Shown one piece after another: positions 1 to 6,372 of a stretch of DNA of 41,470 nt (position 1 is the stretch's first letter; each line of letters starts with the position of its first letter). The notes beneath the pieces were generated by a model. The model had not been told where the DNA came from, searched no databases, and worked only from the letters and a program-made list of their open reading frames with translations. This stretch comes from DAITQM01 sp036832975 (GTDB lineage: Bacteria; Pseudomonadota; Gammaproteobacteria; Xanthomonadales; Wenzhouxiangellaceae). Made by a program: the position numbers and the translations under genes. The stretch covers positions 1 through 41,470 of the forward strand of contig DAITQM010000026.1 of assembly GCA_036832975.1 (NCBI GenBank). Reading direction: 5' to 3'.

Positions 1-6
1 TCGGAT

Positions 7-163
7 TAACAGGTTGTTGAAAAAGGGCTCTCCTGCCCTTTTTCAAGTCGCGAGTCCGGTACATGCCCGGACTCGCTCTCGCCGGATCAAGCACTGACGC
101 GCTTGATCCGCGTGCGGAACATCCCTGTTCCGCCTTAACAGTCTGTTTTTCAACAGCCTGTTA
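7..163. repeat. MITE-like element, inverted ends and internal hairpins
   Basis: The ends form an 18-bp inverted repeat (7-24 and 146-163) with one mismatch; the core reads AACAGGYTGTTGAAAAA. The inside is almost entirely tandem hairpins: about 20-46 (GGGC/GCCC with A/T flanks), 50-76 (10-bp stem), 83-110 (10-bp stem), 114-133 (7-bp stem) and 137-147. There is no coding frame. This is the build of a non-autonomous miniature inverted-repeat element. A complex terminator for a gene left of the window is the alternative. No target-site duplication is obvious. Confidence 0.7.
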
Positions 164-295
164 AAATTCTTCTTTCCGAAGAACGATAAACCGAACGGAT
201 CAGGCGATAGTCACTACGGACATTTTTAACGGCCGGCACGTTTTCCACTGGCTGATTCGAACCCGGAATCAATAGCAAAATAGTTTATCATAGCC

Positions 296-1189
296 ATGCC
301 CCGAGCGAAAAAAAAGCGCATGCGATTGCCCGATTTTCTCATCATTGGCGCACAGAAATGCGGTACCTCATGGCTGCACCGGATGCTCCGGAGTCATCGG
401 CGCGTATACCTGCCCGAGGACAAGGATGATGAGTTTTTCAGTTGTTTGCCGCATAAGCCGCTTGTTGATTATGCCCGGCGCTTTACCGCTGCGCCGGCGG
501 AGGTATTGATTGGTGACGCCTGCGCCAGCTATTTCTGGACTGGCGCCGAAGATCCTGCGCCGGTCGGTTTCAACCCTGAAATCCCGCGTACCGTACAGCA
601 GTCGCTGGGGGGCAGGATCAAATTGATCGTGCTGGTAAAAGATCCTGTCGAACGAGCGGTATCGGCGTATTTGCACCACGTCACGCACCGCAGTTTGGAC
701 TGCAATATATCCATCACAGAAGCACCCGACAGGCTCGGTTTGATCGCTATGAGCCGCTACGGACGGCACCTTGAGAATTGGCTGCATTATTACTCTGCGG
801 ATCGGTTTTTGGTATTGCCGGCCGTAGGCAGCGCAACGGCCCGCGAGGTGATCGACACCGTATGTGCATTTCTGGGAATCGAGCCTCTGCTCGATTCTTC
901 AGGCGTTGAGCAATACGTTTTTCCTGGGTTGAGGCGCCTGAGTCTCGACGATGGCATTTGGGTGGAGGTGGGACAATCGGGCATCGAATCGGTCGATATG
1001 GTGCGTCGTCCCGTCCCGACGATGGTGCGAGACGGCAAAACCTATATTCGTCTTGTGGCTGCCGACGAACTGGGTCTGGTCAAGAAAAGACTGGAGGCCG
1101 ATACAGCGCATTTTGCCGAACTCGTCCGCCGCTATTTTTGGGATCATCGCGCATTTCACGCTTGGCGCACGTGGCCGGCAACTGGGTGA
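296..1189 (+). CDS. PAPS-dependent sulfotransferase family protein
   Basis: This 297-residue protein would move a sulfuryl group from PAPS to a hydroxyl or amine of a carbohydrate or similar acceptor. The 5'-phosphosulfate loop is visible near residue 16 (FLIIGAQKCGTSWLHRML) and the 3'-phosphate-binding segment near residue 105 (LIVLVKDPVERAVSAYLHH), as in the Sulfotransfer_1 family. Length is normal for bacterial members. I kept the first ATG, which gives a short basic N-terminus; ATG 320 (MRLPDFL) is also possible, and no strong ribosome site helps choose. Neighbours are a membrane glycosyltransferase-like protein and deacetylase genes, so a surface or capsular polysaccharide is the likely acceptor (inference). 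It lies just downstream of the hairpin element at 7-163. Confidence 0.85.
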   Translation: MPRAKKKRMRLPDFLIIGAQKCGTSWLHRMLRSHRRVYLPEDKDDEFFSCLPHKPLVDYARRFTAAPAEVLIGDACASYFWTGAEDPAPVGFNPEIPRTVQQSLGGRIKLIVLVKDPVERAVSAYLHHVTHRSLDCNISITEAPDRLGLIAMSRYGRHLENWLHYYSADRFLVLPAVGSATAREVIDTVCAFLGIEPLLDSSGVEQYVFPGLRRLSLDDGIWVEVGQSGIESVDMVRRPVPTMVRDGKTYIRLVAADELGLVKKRLEADTAHFAELVRRYFWDHRAFHAWRTWPATG

Positions 1190-1209
1190 GCAAACGGGCA
1201 ATTGGGTAA

Positions 1210-2850
1210 ATGCGCATGAGAAGTCCGCTTTGTAGCGCATTAAGAGTGGGGTTCAATTGGGATCGCCTTTTACTTGTATTGGGCCTCGTTCTTGTAACGC
1301 TGCTACATGCACCAAGCCTGACCGGCGGCTTTACGAGCGACTCACTGAGCATCGTGAGCGGCTGTTCCAAGCTGGGCAGCTTTGGAGAGTGGTGGTCATG
1401 GATCGGCCGGCAATTCGTCCAGGGTAATCAGGTTGTCAGCCACTTTTATAGACCGCTTGGAAATTTATCCCTGTGCTCGGATTACTTGCTTTACGGGCCG
1501 ATGGCCGGCGGCTGGCGGTTGACACAGTTGGTGATTCATTTATTGAACGGCATCATGGTCTATCGGCTGACGAGACGCCTGTTTTCGTTCGGGAAAAACG
1601 ATTCGATTGCAGCCCCACTCGCCGCCTTGATGTTCTGGTTGAGTCCCGCGGCACCCGAAGTAAGTATCTGGATAGCGGGGCGTTACGACGGCCTGGCTTT
1701 GCTCTTCAGTCTGCTGGCCATAGATCGAATGCTCTCATTGCAACCCGCCGGTGCCGCCTTGCTGTTTGCCTTCGCCTTGCTGAGCAAGGAGTCGGCAATG
1801 GTAACGCCGGGCCTGCTTCTCCTCGCCGCGTGGTGGGCTGCAGGTCAACGCGATTCGCAGATGTCCAGGATCAATCCCGTGATCAATCATTTGCTGCGAG
1901 CGCTCCGGTATTGGTGGCCCATTCTTTTGATTTTTATCTTATATCTTGTAGTACGCTGGTTGCTTTATGACACGCTATTTAGCATCTATCAGCGAGGGAT
2001 CAGTTGGCCGCCTACTGTGTGGCTGTCGAAGATCCCGATTCTCGGGAAGATTCTCCTTCCTGCCTGGCGCGTGCAGCCAGTGTTGTACACTGCATTTTGG
2101 AGCCTGATCGTCGCCTTGTCGGTACTCATGTTCTATACCGCCATCGTCTCGAAAAATCAACGTAATCGTTTTATTTTGTCTTCTTCCTGGCTGTTGCTGA
2201 CAGTCGGAGCACTGTTACCCCACCTGCATCAAGCTTCCCCTGTAGGCCAGGGGATTCGATTGTTATACGCCGGCAGCGCATATTTCGCCTTGTCATTCGC
2301 CCCGCCGCTTGCCGGAATGCTCAAAGGCAGAAAATCGTGGATACGTCGCGCCGGGTTGGCGATAACCGGGTTGACGCTGGGGTTCATGGCCGTCGCGCAA
2401 TATCCAGCGCAGCGCGACTGGACCTATGCTGTTCACTATGTCCCGCGCCTGCAAAGAGCGCTTTACGCCGAGTCGGCTCATATCGAGCATGAAAATTGGG
2501 CCCTGGTTCTGGTACCCGAACATATTGGCGTGGCGCTTGTAGGACGCCACGGCCAAGGGGCGCTGGTGAACCCGCCGTTCCAGCCGGAAAGCCTGCTTGA
2601 TCGACTGGTGCCATTTATCGGTCCGGATCTCGAAGAATGGCAAACAAAAATTCTCAATGGCATTATGTACGAAATTCGCGGAAAAAATGGCGAGGATGTC
2701 TTTTGGCCGAAGTATTATTTTTGTGCGGATCCCCGCAGCGCCGGCCTGATCGCCCTCAATATCGAGCCTGATCCCGATCCGGCGATTTGGAAAACGAATT
2801 GGCGTTCCGCGGTATTGGGTACACCATGTGAGAATTATTTACTACCATAA
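1210..2850 (+). CDS. GT-C-like multi-spanning membrane protein
   Basis: The 546-residue protein has an N-terminal membrane segment (about 17-37), then a lumenal-type loop containing FYRPLGNLSL and WRLTQLVIHLLNGIMVYRLT, which is the pattern seen in PMT/ArnT/TMTC-like GT-C glycosyltransferases that use polyprenyl-phosphate sugars. Roughly ten further hydrophobic segments follow up to about residue 400, then a soluble C-terminal region of about 140 residues. It starts 20 bases after the sulfotransferase stop, so the two are probably co-transcribed. Substrate cannot be read from the sequence; a role in cell-surface glycan assembly is inferred from neighbours. A membrane protein without transferase activity is not excluded. 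Confidence 0.65.
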   Translation: MRMRSPLCSALRVGFNWDRLLLVLGLVLVTLLHAPSLTGGFTSDSLSIVSGCSKLGSFGEWWSWIGRQFVQGNQVVSHFYRPLGNLSLCSDYLLYGPMAGGWRLTQLVIHLLNGIMVYRLTRRLFSFGKNDSIAAPLAALMFWLSPAAPEVSIWIAGRYDGLALLFSLLAIDRMLSLQPAGAALLFAFALLSKESAMVTPGLLLLAAWWAAGQRDSQMSRINPVINHLLRALRYWWPILLIFILYLVVRWLLYDTLFSIYQRGISWPPTVWLSKIPILGKILLPAWRVQPVLYTAFWSLIVALSVLMFYTAIVSKNQRNRFILSSSWLLLTVGALLPHLHQASPVGQGIRLLYAGSAYFALSFAPPLAGMLKGRKSWIRRAGLAITGLTLGFMAVAQYPAQRDWTYAVHYVPRLQRALYAESAHIEHENWALVLVPEHIGVALVGRHGQGALVNPPFQPESLLDRLVPFIGPDLEEWQTKILNGIMYEIRGKNGEDVFWPKYYFCADPRSAGLIALNIEPDPDPAIWKTNWRSAVLGTPCENYLLP

Positions 2851-2888
2851 AAACAATGTACATTTTCTTTTTAACTTCGCTGCCAGGC

Positions 2889-2915
2889 GGAAACTCTGAA
2901 TGAATAAGAGTTTCT
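2889..2915. terminator. hairpin after the GT-C-like gene
   Basis: A perfect 8-bp stem (2890-2897 with 2907-2914) has a 9-nt loop and is followed by a short T-rich run. It could end the sulfotransferase/GT-C transcript. Its left arm shares the 13-mer GGAAACTCTGAAT with the left end of the element at 6213, so it may be a decayed copy of that element; a 13-base match alone could be chance. Confidence 0.4.
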
Positions 2916-2925
2916 TTACCTGTAT

Positions 2926-3165
2926 GAGACACTGGGCACGGCACCTGCATCGGTATTTGCCTACCCATACGGTCAGGTGCCTGATGCGATCGCAGAGGAA
3001 TATTTGCCAAGATATGGCCCGGACATGGGTTTGCTGGCCGCAGCTACCACGGAAGCTACCTGGGTTACGCCAACCAGCAACCGCTGGCGGCTGCCACGCT
3101 ATGTTTTTCGCCGCGACTGGAGTAATTCTGAACAACTTCTGTCGCTATTGAATGATCAGCTTTAA
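2926..3165 (+). pseudogene. C-terminal remnant of a polysaccharide deacetylase
   Basis: The open frame encodes about 79 residues. From the motif VFAYPYG onward it aligns without gaps to the last 70 residues of the intact deacetylase that ends at 5703, with about half the positions identical (shared blocks FAYPYG, EYLPR, RW, PRYV, RDW). The catalytic N-terminal two thirds, including the metal-binding Asp and His motifs, are missing: the frame runs into a stop at 2905-2907 and there is only intergenic DNA and a hairpin upstream. The level of divergence says this is the tail of a different paralogue and not a recent copy. A short translated product from GTG 2977 is possible but unlikely to be functional. 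Confidence 0.8.
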
Positions 3166-3181
3166 CTGCCAGGAACAAAAC

Positions 3182-3688
3182 ATGCAGACGACGAACCCGT
3201 TGCAAAAGGATTACTTTCGAGTTTGCGAAGTCTCCGACGGCCGCTTTTTTGCCGGGGAGATTTTCAAAGTCAAATTTGGCGGTGTATTACCAGATTACGG
3301 TCGCCACATCGTAGCCTTATACAAGAACGGCATGACTCTGGTGCCTTTGGGCTATCTGAATATCCTAGAACATGAGGGCATAGCTTTGGTCGGTGGTGGC
3401 TGTGTGTACGGCAAGTCATTTCAGAACGTTTCACCTGAGCATTGCATGGAGATACGAGCAAGTGGCGGCGTTCTGTTCTGTATGCTGAGATACGTCTTCC
3501 TTACAATGGCTGAAGATTATCAGGCATTTTTTGGCTATTGCGGTGATCGTCGAGCTGAGGAAGTGGATCTTCAAGCGGGATTCAGACATACAAAATATCC
3601 TAATCTATTAGCGTTTTTTCACAAATATATATCTGATATAGATAAATGTAAAATTACTGAGAATGTTTATCAACTTGGACCATTCTAA
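3182..3688 (+). CDS. unrecognised 168-aa protein, possible GNAT-like fold
   Basis: I do not recognise the family. The protein is soluble with no signal peptide. The middle reads like two adjacent beta strands (HIVALYKNG and LGYLNI), and the region FGYCGDRRAEEVDLQAGF resembles the late helix-strand part of GNAT acyltransferases, but no clear acyl-CoA loop is visible. ATG 3182 has AGGAA about 7 bases upstream; an upstream in-frame ATG at 3152 would overlap the deacetylase remnant and has weaker support. The coding DNA becomes strikingly AT-rich towards the 3' end (3600-3690), unlike the GC-rich codon use of the atp and kor genes, which suggests acquisition by transfer. Confidence 0.55.
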   Translation: MQTTNPLQKDYFRVCEVSDGRFFAGEIFKVKFGGVLPDYGRHIVALYKNGMTLVPLGYLNILEHEGIALVGGGCVYGKSFQNVSPEHCMEIRASGGVLFCMLRYVFLTMAEDYQAFFGYCGDRRAEEVDLQAGFRHTKYPNLLAFFHKYISDIDKCKITENVYQLGPF

Positions 3689-3794
3689 GAATATTTCAGA
3701 ATCGAGGGCAAAGGACCTAATCGAGAAGTACTTTCCAAACATTAAATCGGATGAATTAAAGAGAATTCCGGGAACTTATGCAACAATTGGGTAA
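3663..3794 (+). CDS. 43-aa AT-rich ORF ended by a repeat
   Basis: ATG 3663 overlaps the end of the preceding gene by 26 bases. The 43-residue peptide (start MFINLDHSKNISESR, hydrophilic, with KDLIEKYFP in the middle) is unrecognised. Its last codons and TAA stop fall inside the first copy of the repeat at 3761-3792, so it may be the start of a longer gene cut off when the repeat-flanked cassette arrived. No good ribosome site is seen other than possible coupling to the upstream gene. Confidence 0.3.
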   Translation: MFINLDHSKNISESRAKDLIEKYFPNIKSDELKRIPGTYATIG

Positions 3795-3823
3795 ATCGAG
3801 CAAAATTTATGCAACTATTGGGT
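3761..3823. repeat. two direct copies of a TTGGGT repeat
   Basis: TTATGCAACAATTGGGT (3776-3792) and TTATGCAACTATTGGGT (3807-3823) are direct copies, 31 bases apart and differing at one base. The left copy extends upstream to 3761, where 29 of 32 bases match the inverted copy near the right end of the window (41416-41447). The right copy is also the inner part of the 28-bp inverted repeat that encloses the acyltransferase. Confidence 0.85.
3796..3823 (+). repeat. left arm of perfect 28-bp inverted repeat
   Basis: Positions 3796-3823 are the exact reverse complement of 4769-4796. The outer end reads TCGAGCAAAATTTATGC and the inner end ACTATTGGGT. The span between outer ends is 1001 bp and contains one gene, the acyltransferase. 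The size and layout are those of a small insertion element, but no transposase is present inside. Confidence 0.9.
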
Positions 3824-3858
3824 TTAACCCGCAACCGCCTGCATGGGTTTTGTGTTCT

Positions 3859-4746
3859 CTACTGGAAAAAATCTGCCACCTGCCAGAGCTGCCATTGCGC
3901 CGGGTCTTGTTCCAATGTACGGGCCATGAAATCAGCTAGATGCTGCCAAGCCTGTTCGGCGTTCAGATGTTCTACAACCGGATGAATTTCCAGTAGTCGC
4001 CGGCCGGTGCTGAAATCGAGCCCCAGTTTGTAAGTGACCAATGCCGCGTTGTGTCGTATGGCGGGCCCGATAATACCCGGTTGCACGAAAACATGCCGGC
4101 CAAAGACCTGGATCCGACGGCCATCAGCAGGGCGTTCGGCGGGAACGTCGATAAGGGCGAGAATGCATTCGCCTGAGCGTAGAGCATGTATGAGCCGGCG
4201 AGGGAAACCACCGGGTTCGTATCGCTTGCCGGGAAACAGCCGTTCAAGATGCATGCGGCGCAGCAGGATGTAAAATTGCCACACCCGCCGGCCGCGGAAT
4301 TCACCGAAAGGTGCCTTGCGAATAACATAATGCGGTGCGAGGCCGGCACGATGCAGCGAGCGCAGTGTTAAGAAAGCCGGCCCCCAATGAGTGCCGATAA
4401 CGACCAAAGGCCGCTGTTTGGGCCAGCCTCCGTTTTGTTGCAATAGCCGCTGCCAGCGCCAGGGTTGGAGCAGCGATATCCAAAAATCCAGCATGTCGAC
4501 GATCAGCACGAGGCGGTAGCGGTGCCGCCAGACGTCCGGCGCAGCGATTCCAAGTGTGCGGCCGGCCTCATTGCCCGCCGCTTCGACTCTGCTCCTGAAA
4601 ATCCAGCGCCGCGCGGCGAGTTTGTGGTACAGCGGCCAGGCCAGATGCCAGGGCAACAATAGCCCGGGTAACGGTAAAAGAAAATAGCTGACAAAATCCC
4701 CTAACTCTTGCCGTGCTCTGCGCCACGTAGATTTAACGAGATTCAT
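3859..4746 (-). CDS. LpxL/HtrB-like lysophospholipid acyltransferase
   Basis: This 295-residue protein belongs by overall look to the bacterial lipid A acyltransferase (LpxL/HtrB/MsbB) family, which moves fatty acyl chains onto lipid A or other glycolipids at the inner membrane. An N-terminal hydrophobic segment lies at about 20-42. The catalytic-motif region is VVIGTHWGPAFL at 115-126. The family's HX4(D/E) motif would place an acid at position 125, where this protein has Phe, so the usual catalytic dyad is incomplete. Later motifs (ALIDVPAE near 205, GPAIRHNAALV near 235) match the family. The gene faces away from both neighbours and is the only gene between 28-bp perfect inverted repeats. 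Either activity is altered or lost, or another acid substitutes. Confidence 0.7.
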   Translation of the reverse strand: MNLVKSTWRRARQELGDFVSYFLLPLPGLLLPWHLAWPLYHKLAARRWIFRSRVEAAGNEAGRTLGIAAPDVWRHRYRLVLIVDMLDFWISLLQPWRWQRLLQQNGGWPKQRPLVVIGTHWGPAFLTLRSLHRAGLAPHYVIRKAPFGEFRGRRVWQFYILLRRMHLERLFPGKRYEPGGFPRRLIHALRSGECILALIDVPAERPADGRRIQVFGRHVFVQPGIIGPAIRHNAALVTYKLGLDFSTGRRLLEIHPVVEHLNAEQAWQHLADFMARTLEQDPAQWQLWQVADFFQ

Positions 4747-4768
4747 TGGGTTGAACCGGACTCGATAG

Positions 4769-4796
4769 ACCCAATAGTTGCATAAATTTTGCTCGA
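4769..4796 (-). repeat. right arm of perfect 28-bp inverted repeat
   Basis: This is the exact reverse complement of 3796-3823. It lies 22 bases upstream of the acyltransferase ATG (4746) and 25 bases before a TATAAT that may drive the deacetylase on the other strand. No matching target-site duplication is obvious outside the two arms. Confidence 0.9.
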
Positions 4797-4821
4797 CTTC
4801 ATCAAATTCACCGGGAAATCA

Positions 4822-4827
4822 TATAAT
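4822..4827 (+). promoter_or_regulatory. candidate -10 box for the deacetylase gene
   Basis: A perfect TATAAT sits in an AT-rich stretch just outside the right repeat arm. The -35 is weak (TTCATC at 4798-4803, 18 bases upstream). Transcription from about 4834 would leave a leader of about 33 nt before the preferred GTG start. Confidence 0.4.
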
Positions 4828-4866
4828 TATGATGTGTCTTCACGATACGGTTATGATATCCGAATC

Positions 4867-5703
4867 GTGAATGCCTGCCCGCCGATCCGCATCCCTATCC
4901 TCGTCTATCACGCCCATATTTTTTCCGGCCGCGACTACGCCGGCAATGGTCATATCGCCCTCGCCGCCGACCTGGAAACCATCGCCGCTGCCGGGCGGCG
5001 GGTGGTGCCGCTGCGCTGGATTGTCGAGTGGTTGCTGGGCGAAAGGGGCGATGGGGATCTGCAAGGGGCGGTCGGGCTCAGCTTCGACGACGGTACGATA
5101 TTGGATTTTCAGGCCGTCGATCACCCGCTGTACGGCCGCCTGCCCGGTTTTCTACCGATCCTCGAAGCGTTCCGCGCGTGCCGCGGCGGTGAACAACCGG
5201 ACCTCAACGCCACCTGCTTTGTGATTGCCTCGCCGCTGGCCCGCGAGGAGATGGACCGCGCCTGTTTATATGGCGCAGGTTGGCTCGCTTCGAATGGGTG
5301 GGCGGCGGCCGCGGCGGGCGGCTTGCTCGAGATCGGCAACCACAGTTGGGACCACAACCATGAGGCGGCCAGCGAGGCGCCGGGCGTGCCGCGCGGCACG
5401 TTCCGCTGTATCGACACGGAAAGGCTCGCGGATCATGAAATCCGCCGGGCTCAGATGCTGATCGGGCAGCAATGCGGTACGACGCCGTGCTTGTTCGCCT
5501 ATCCATACGGCGAATCCAATGACTACCTCGAGGGGGAATACCTGCCGCGTCACGGGCCGGCGATAGGGCTTGCCGGCGCCTTCACCACCGGCGCCGCGCC
5601 GGTTACGAAGCAGACATCGCGCTGGTCCATTCCCCGTTACGTTCATGGCCGGGACTGGCGGAGCGCTCAGGAACTGGTCGATCTCCTGCGCGCTACGGTG
5701 TGA
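4867..5703 (+). CDS. NodB-type polysaccharide deacetylase
   Basis: A metal-dependent carbohydrate esterase family 4 protein that would remove N- or O-acetyl groups from a glycan. The hallmark motifs are present: LSFDDGT with Asp74-Asp75 and NHSWDHNH with His159 and His163, as metal and base residues. YHAH near the N-terminus matches the opening strand of the family, and the end reads FAYPYG...RDW. There is no signal peptide, so it looks cytoplasmic unless the start is further upstream. The start is uncertain: GTG 4867 fits a promoter at 4822, GTG 4834 would be almost leaderless, and TTG 4789 would begin inside the inverted repeat. It is followed by the atp operon. The tail at 2926-3165 is a diverged paralogue. 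Confidence 0.85.
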   Translation: MNACPPIRIPILVYHAHIFSGRDYAGNGHIALAADLETIAAAGRRVVPLRWIVEWLLGERGDGDLQGAVGLSFDDGTILDFQAVDHPLYGRLPGFLPILEAFRACRGGEQPDLNATCFVIASPLAREEMDRACLYGAGWLASNGWAAAAAGGLLEIGNHSWDHNHEAASEAPGVPRGTFRCIDTERLADHEIRRAQMLIGQQCGTTPCLFAYPYGESNDYLEGEYLPRHGPAIGLAGAFTTGAAPVTKQTSRWSIPRYVHGRDWRSAQELVDLLRATV

Positions 5704-5730
5704 GTGGGGGGTGGATGAATCGTTCATTCG

Positions 5731-5739
5731 TGGTATAAT
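5731..5739 (+). promoter_or_regulatory. extended -10 promoter of the atp operon
   Basis: TGGTATAAT combines the TGn extension with a perfect TATAAT (5734-5739). No good -35 is seen at 16-18 bases, as is common for extended -10 promoters. It lies about 105 bases before the atpI start. Confidence 0.6.
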
Positions 5740-5844
5740 TCTCAGGCTTTGTAGGGCCCTTTTGCCGGCTGAGCAGGCGGCGGCCTGACGGCTGCGACGG
5801 GGCAGTGTACGGCGCACGTTCCTGGACAGGGTGTCATCGGGCTG

Positions 5845-6228
5845 ATGTTCAATCCTCGCCGCTGGTTGGCCGTGCCGCTGGCGGTGCTCGGCGCCGGGCT
5901 TGTTACGGCCGCGTTGTTGGCCGGGACAATGAAATTTTACGGGCTGGCCGCCGGCGGCCTGATCGCCGTGCTGCCGGGTTTTGCAGCGATGTGGCCGATT
6001 GCCCGCCGGCTGGCCGCCGGGCAGGCGCCCGGTCTGGGTCGCATGCTGTTTTGGGAGTCGGCCAAGTGGCTTATGACCGCCGCGCTGTTCACGGCGGTTT
6101 TTGTTTGGCTGACGCCGCCGCTTCCGGCCCCCTGGTTGTTCGCCGGGTTCATCCTCGGGCAGGCCGGATTGGCCGGCGGGTTGATCGCGTTGGCCCGGGG
6201 CCCGATGATTAAAGGAAACTCTGAATAA
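5845..6228 (+). CDS. atpI: ATP synthase subunit I
   Basis: A 127-residue membrane protein with four hydrophobic segments (about 7-27, 33-53, 72-90, 97-115), the size and layout of AtpI, which sits first in atp operons and is thought to help assemble the c-ring. MKFYGLAAG and the start of the next gene as atpB support the call. The last codons, encoding GNSE, and the TAA stop lie in a separate hairpin-rich repeat element (6213-6299), so the original C-terminus has probably been replaced by element sequence. The ATG at 5845 lacks a strong ribosome site. Confidence 0.85.
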   Translation: MFNPRRWLAVPLAVLGAGLVTAALLAGTMKFYGLAAGGLIAVLPGFAAMWPIARRLAAGQAPGLGRMLFWESAKWLMTAALFTAVFVWLTPPLPAPWLFAGFILGQAGLAGGLIALARGPMIKGNSE

Positions 6229-6299
6229 ATCCATCCTGGATTTCTCAGAGGCGACACTTCCCTGTGTCGCGGGAAGCGGTAATTTAATCAGTGCTTCCT
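6213..6299. repeat. 87-bp hairpin element between atpI and atpB
   Basis: Imperfect inverted ends (6213-6230 and 6282-6299, 15 of 18 bases pairing) enclose two strong hairpins: 6219-6250 (CTCTGA/TCAGAG outer and AAATCC/GGATTT inner stems) and 6251-6270 (GCGACAC/GTGTCGC, 6-nt loop). A third pairing is GGAAGC/GCTTCC (6272-6277 / 6293-6298). The build resembles the element at 7-163. Lying inside the operon, it could act as an RNA processing, stability or attenuation site between atpI and atpB. Confidence 0.65.
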
Positions 6300-6372
6300 A
6301 AAAACGGCCGGCATCGAACATTGATCGTGCCGGGTATTGATTGCGAGTAGTGAGACAGACGGACGGATAGGC

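Noticed and set aside
1199..1211. CAATTGGGTAAAT near the end of the sulfotransferase, identical to 3784-3796
   Set aside because: A single 13-base match in a 41-kb window can occur by chance, and the surrounding bases do not extend the repeat.
1..5703. CRISPR array or toxin-antitoxin/defence island
   Set aside because: The repeats are inverted ends and hairpins, not evenly spaced direct repeats with spacers, and no nuclease, toxin or cas-like gene is present.
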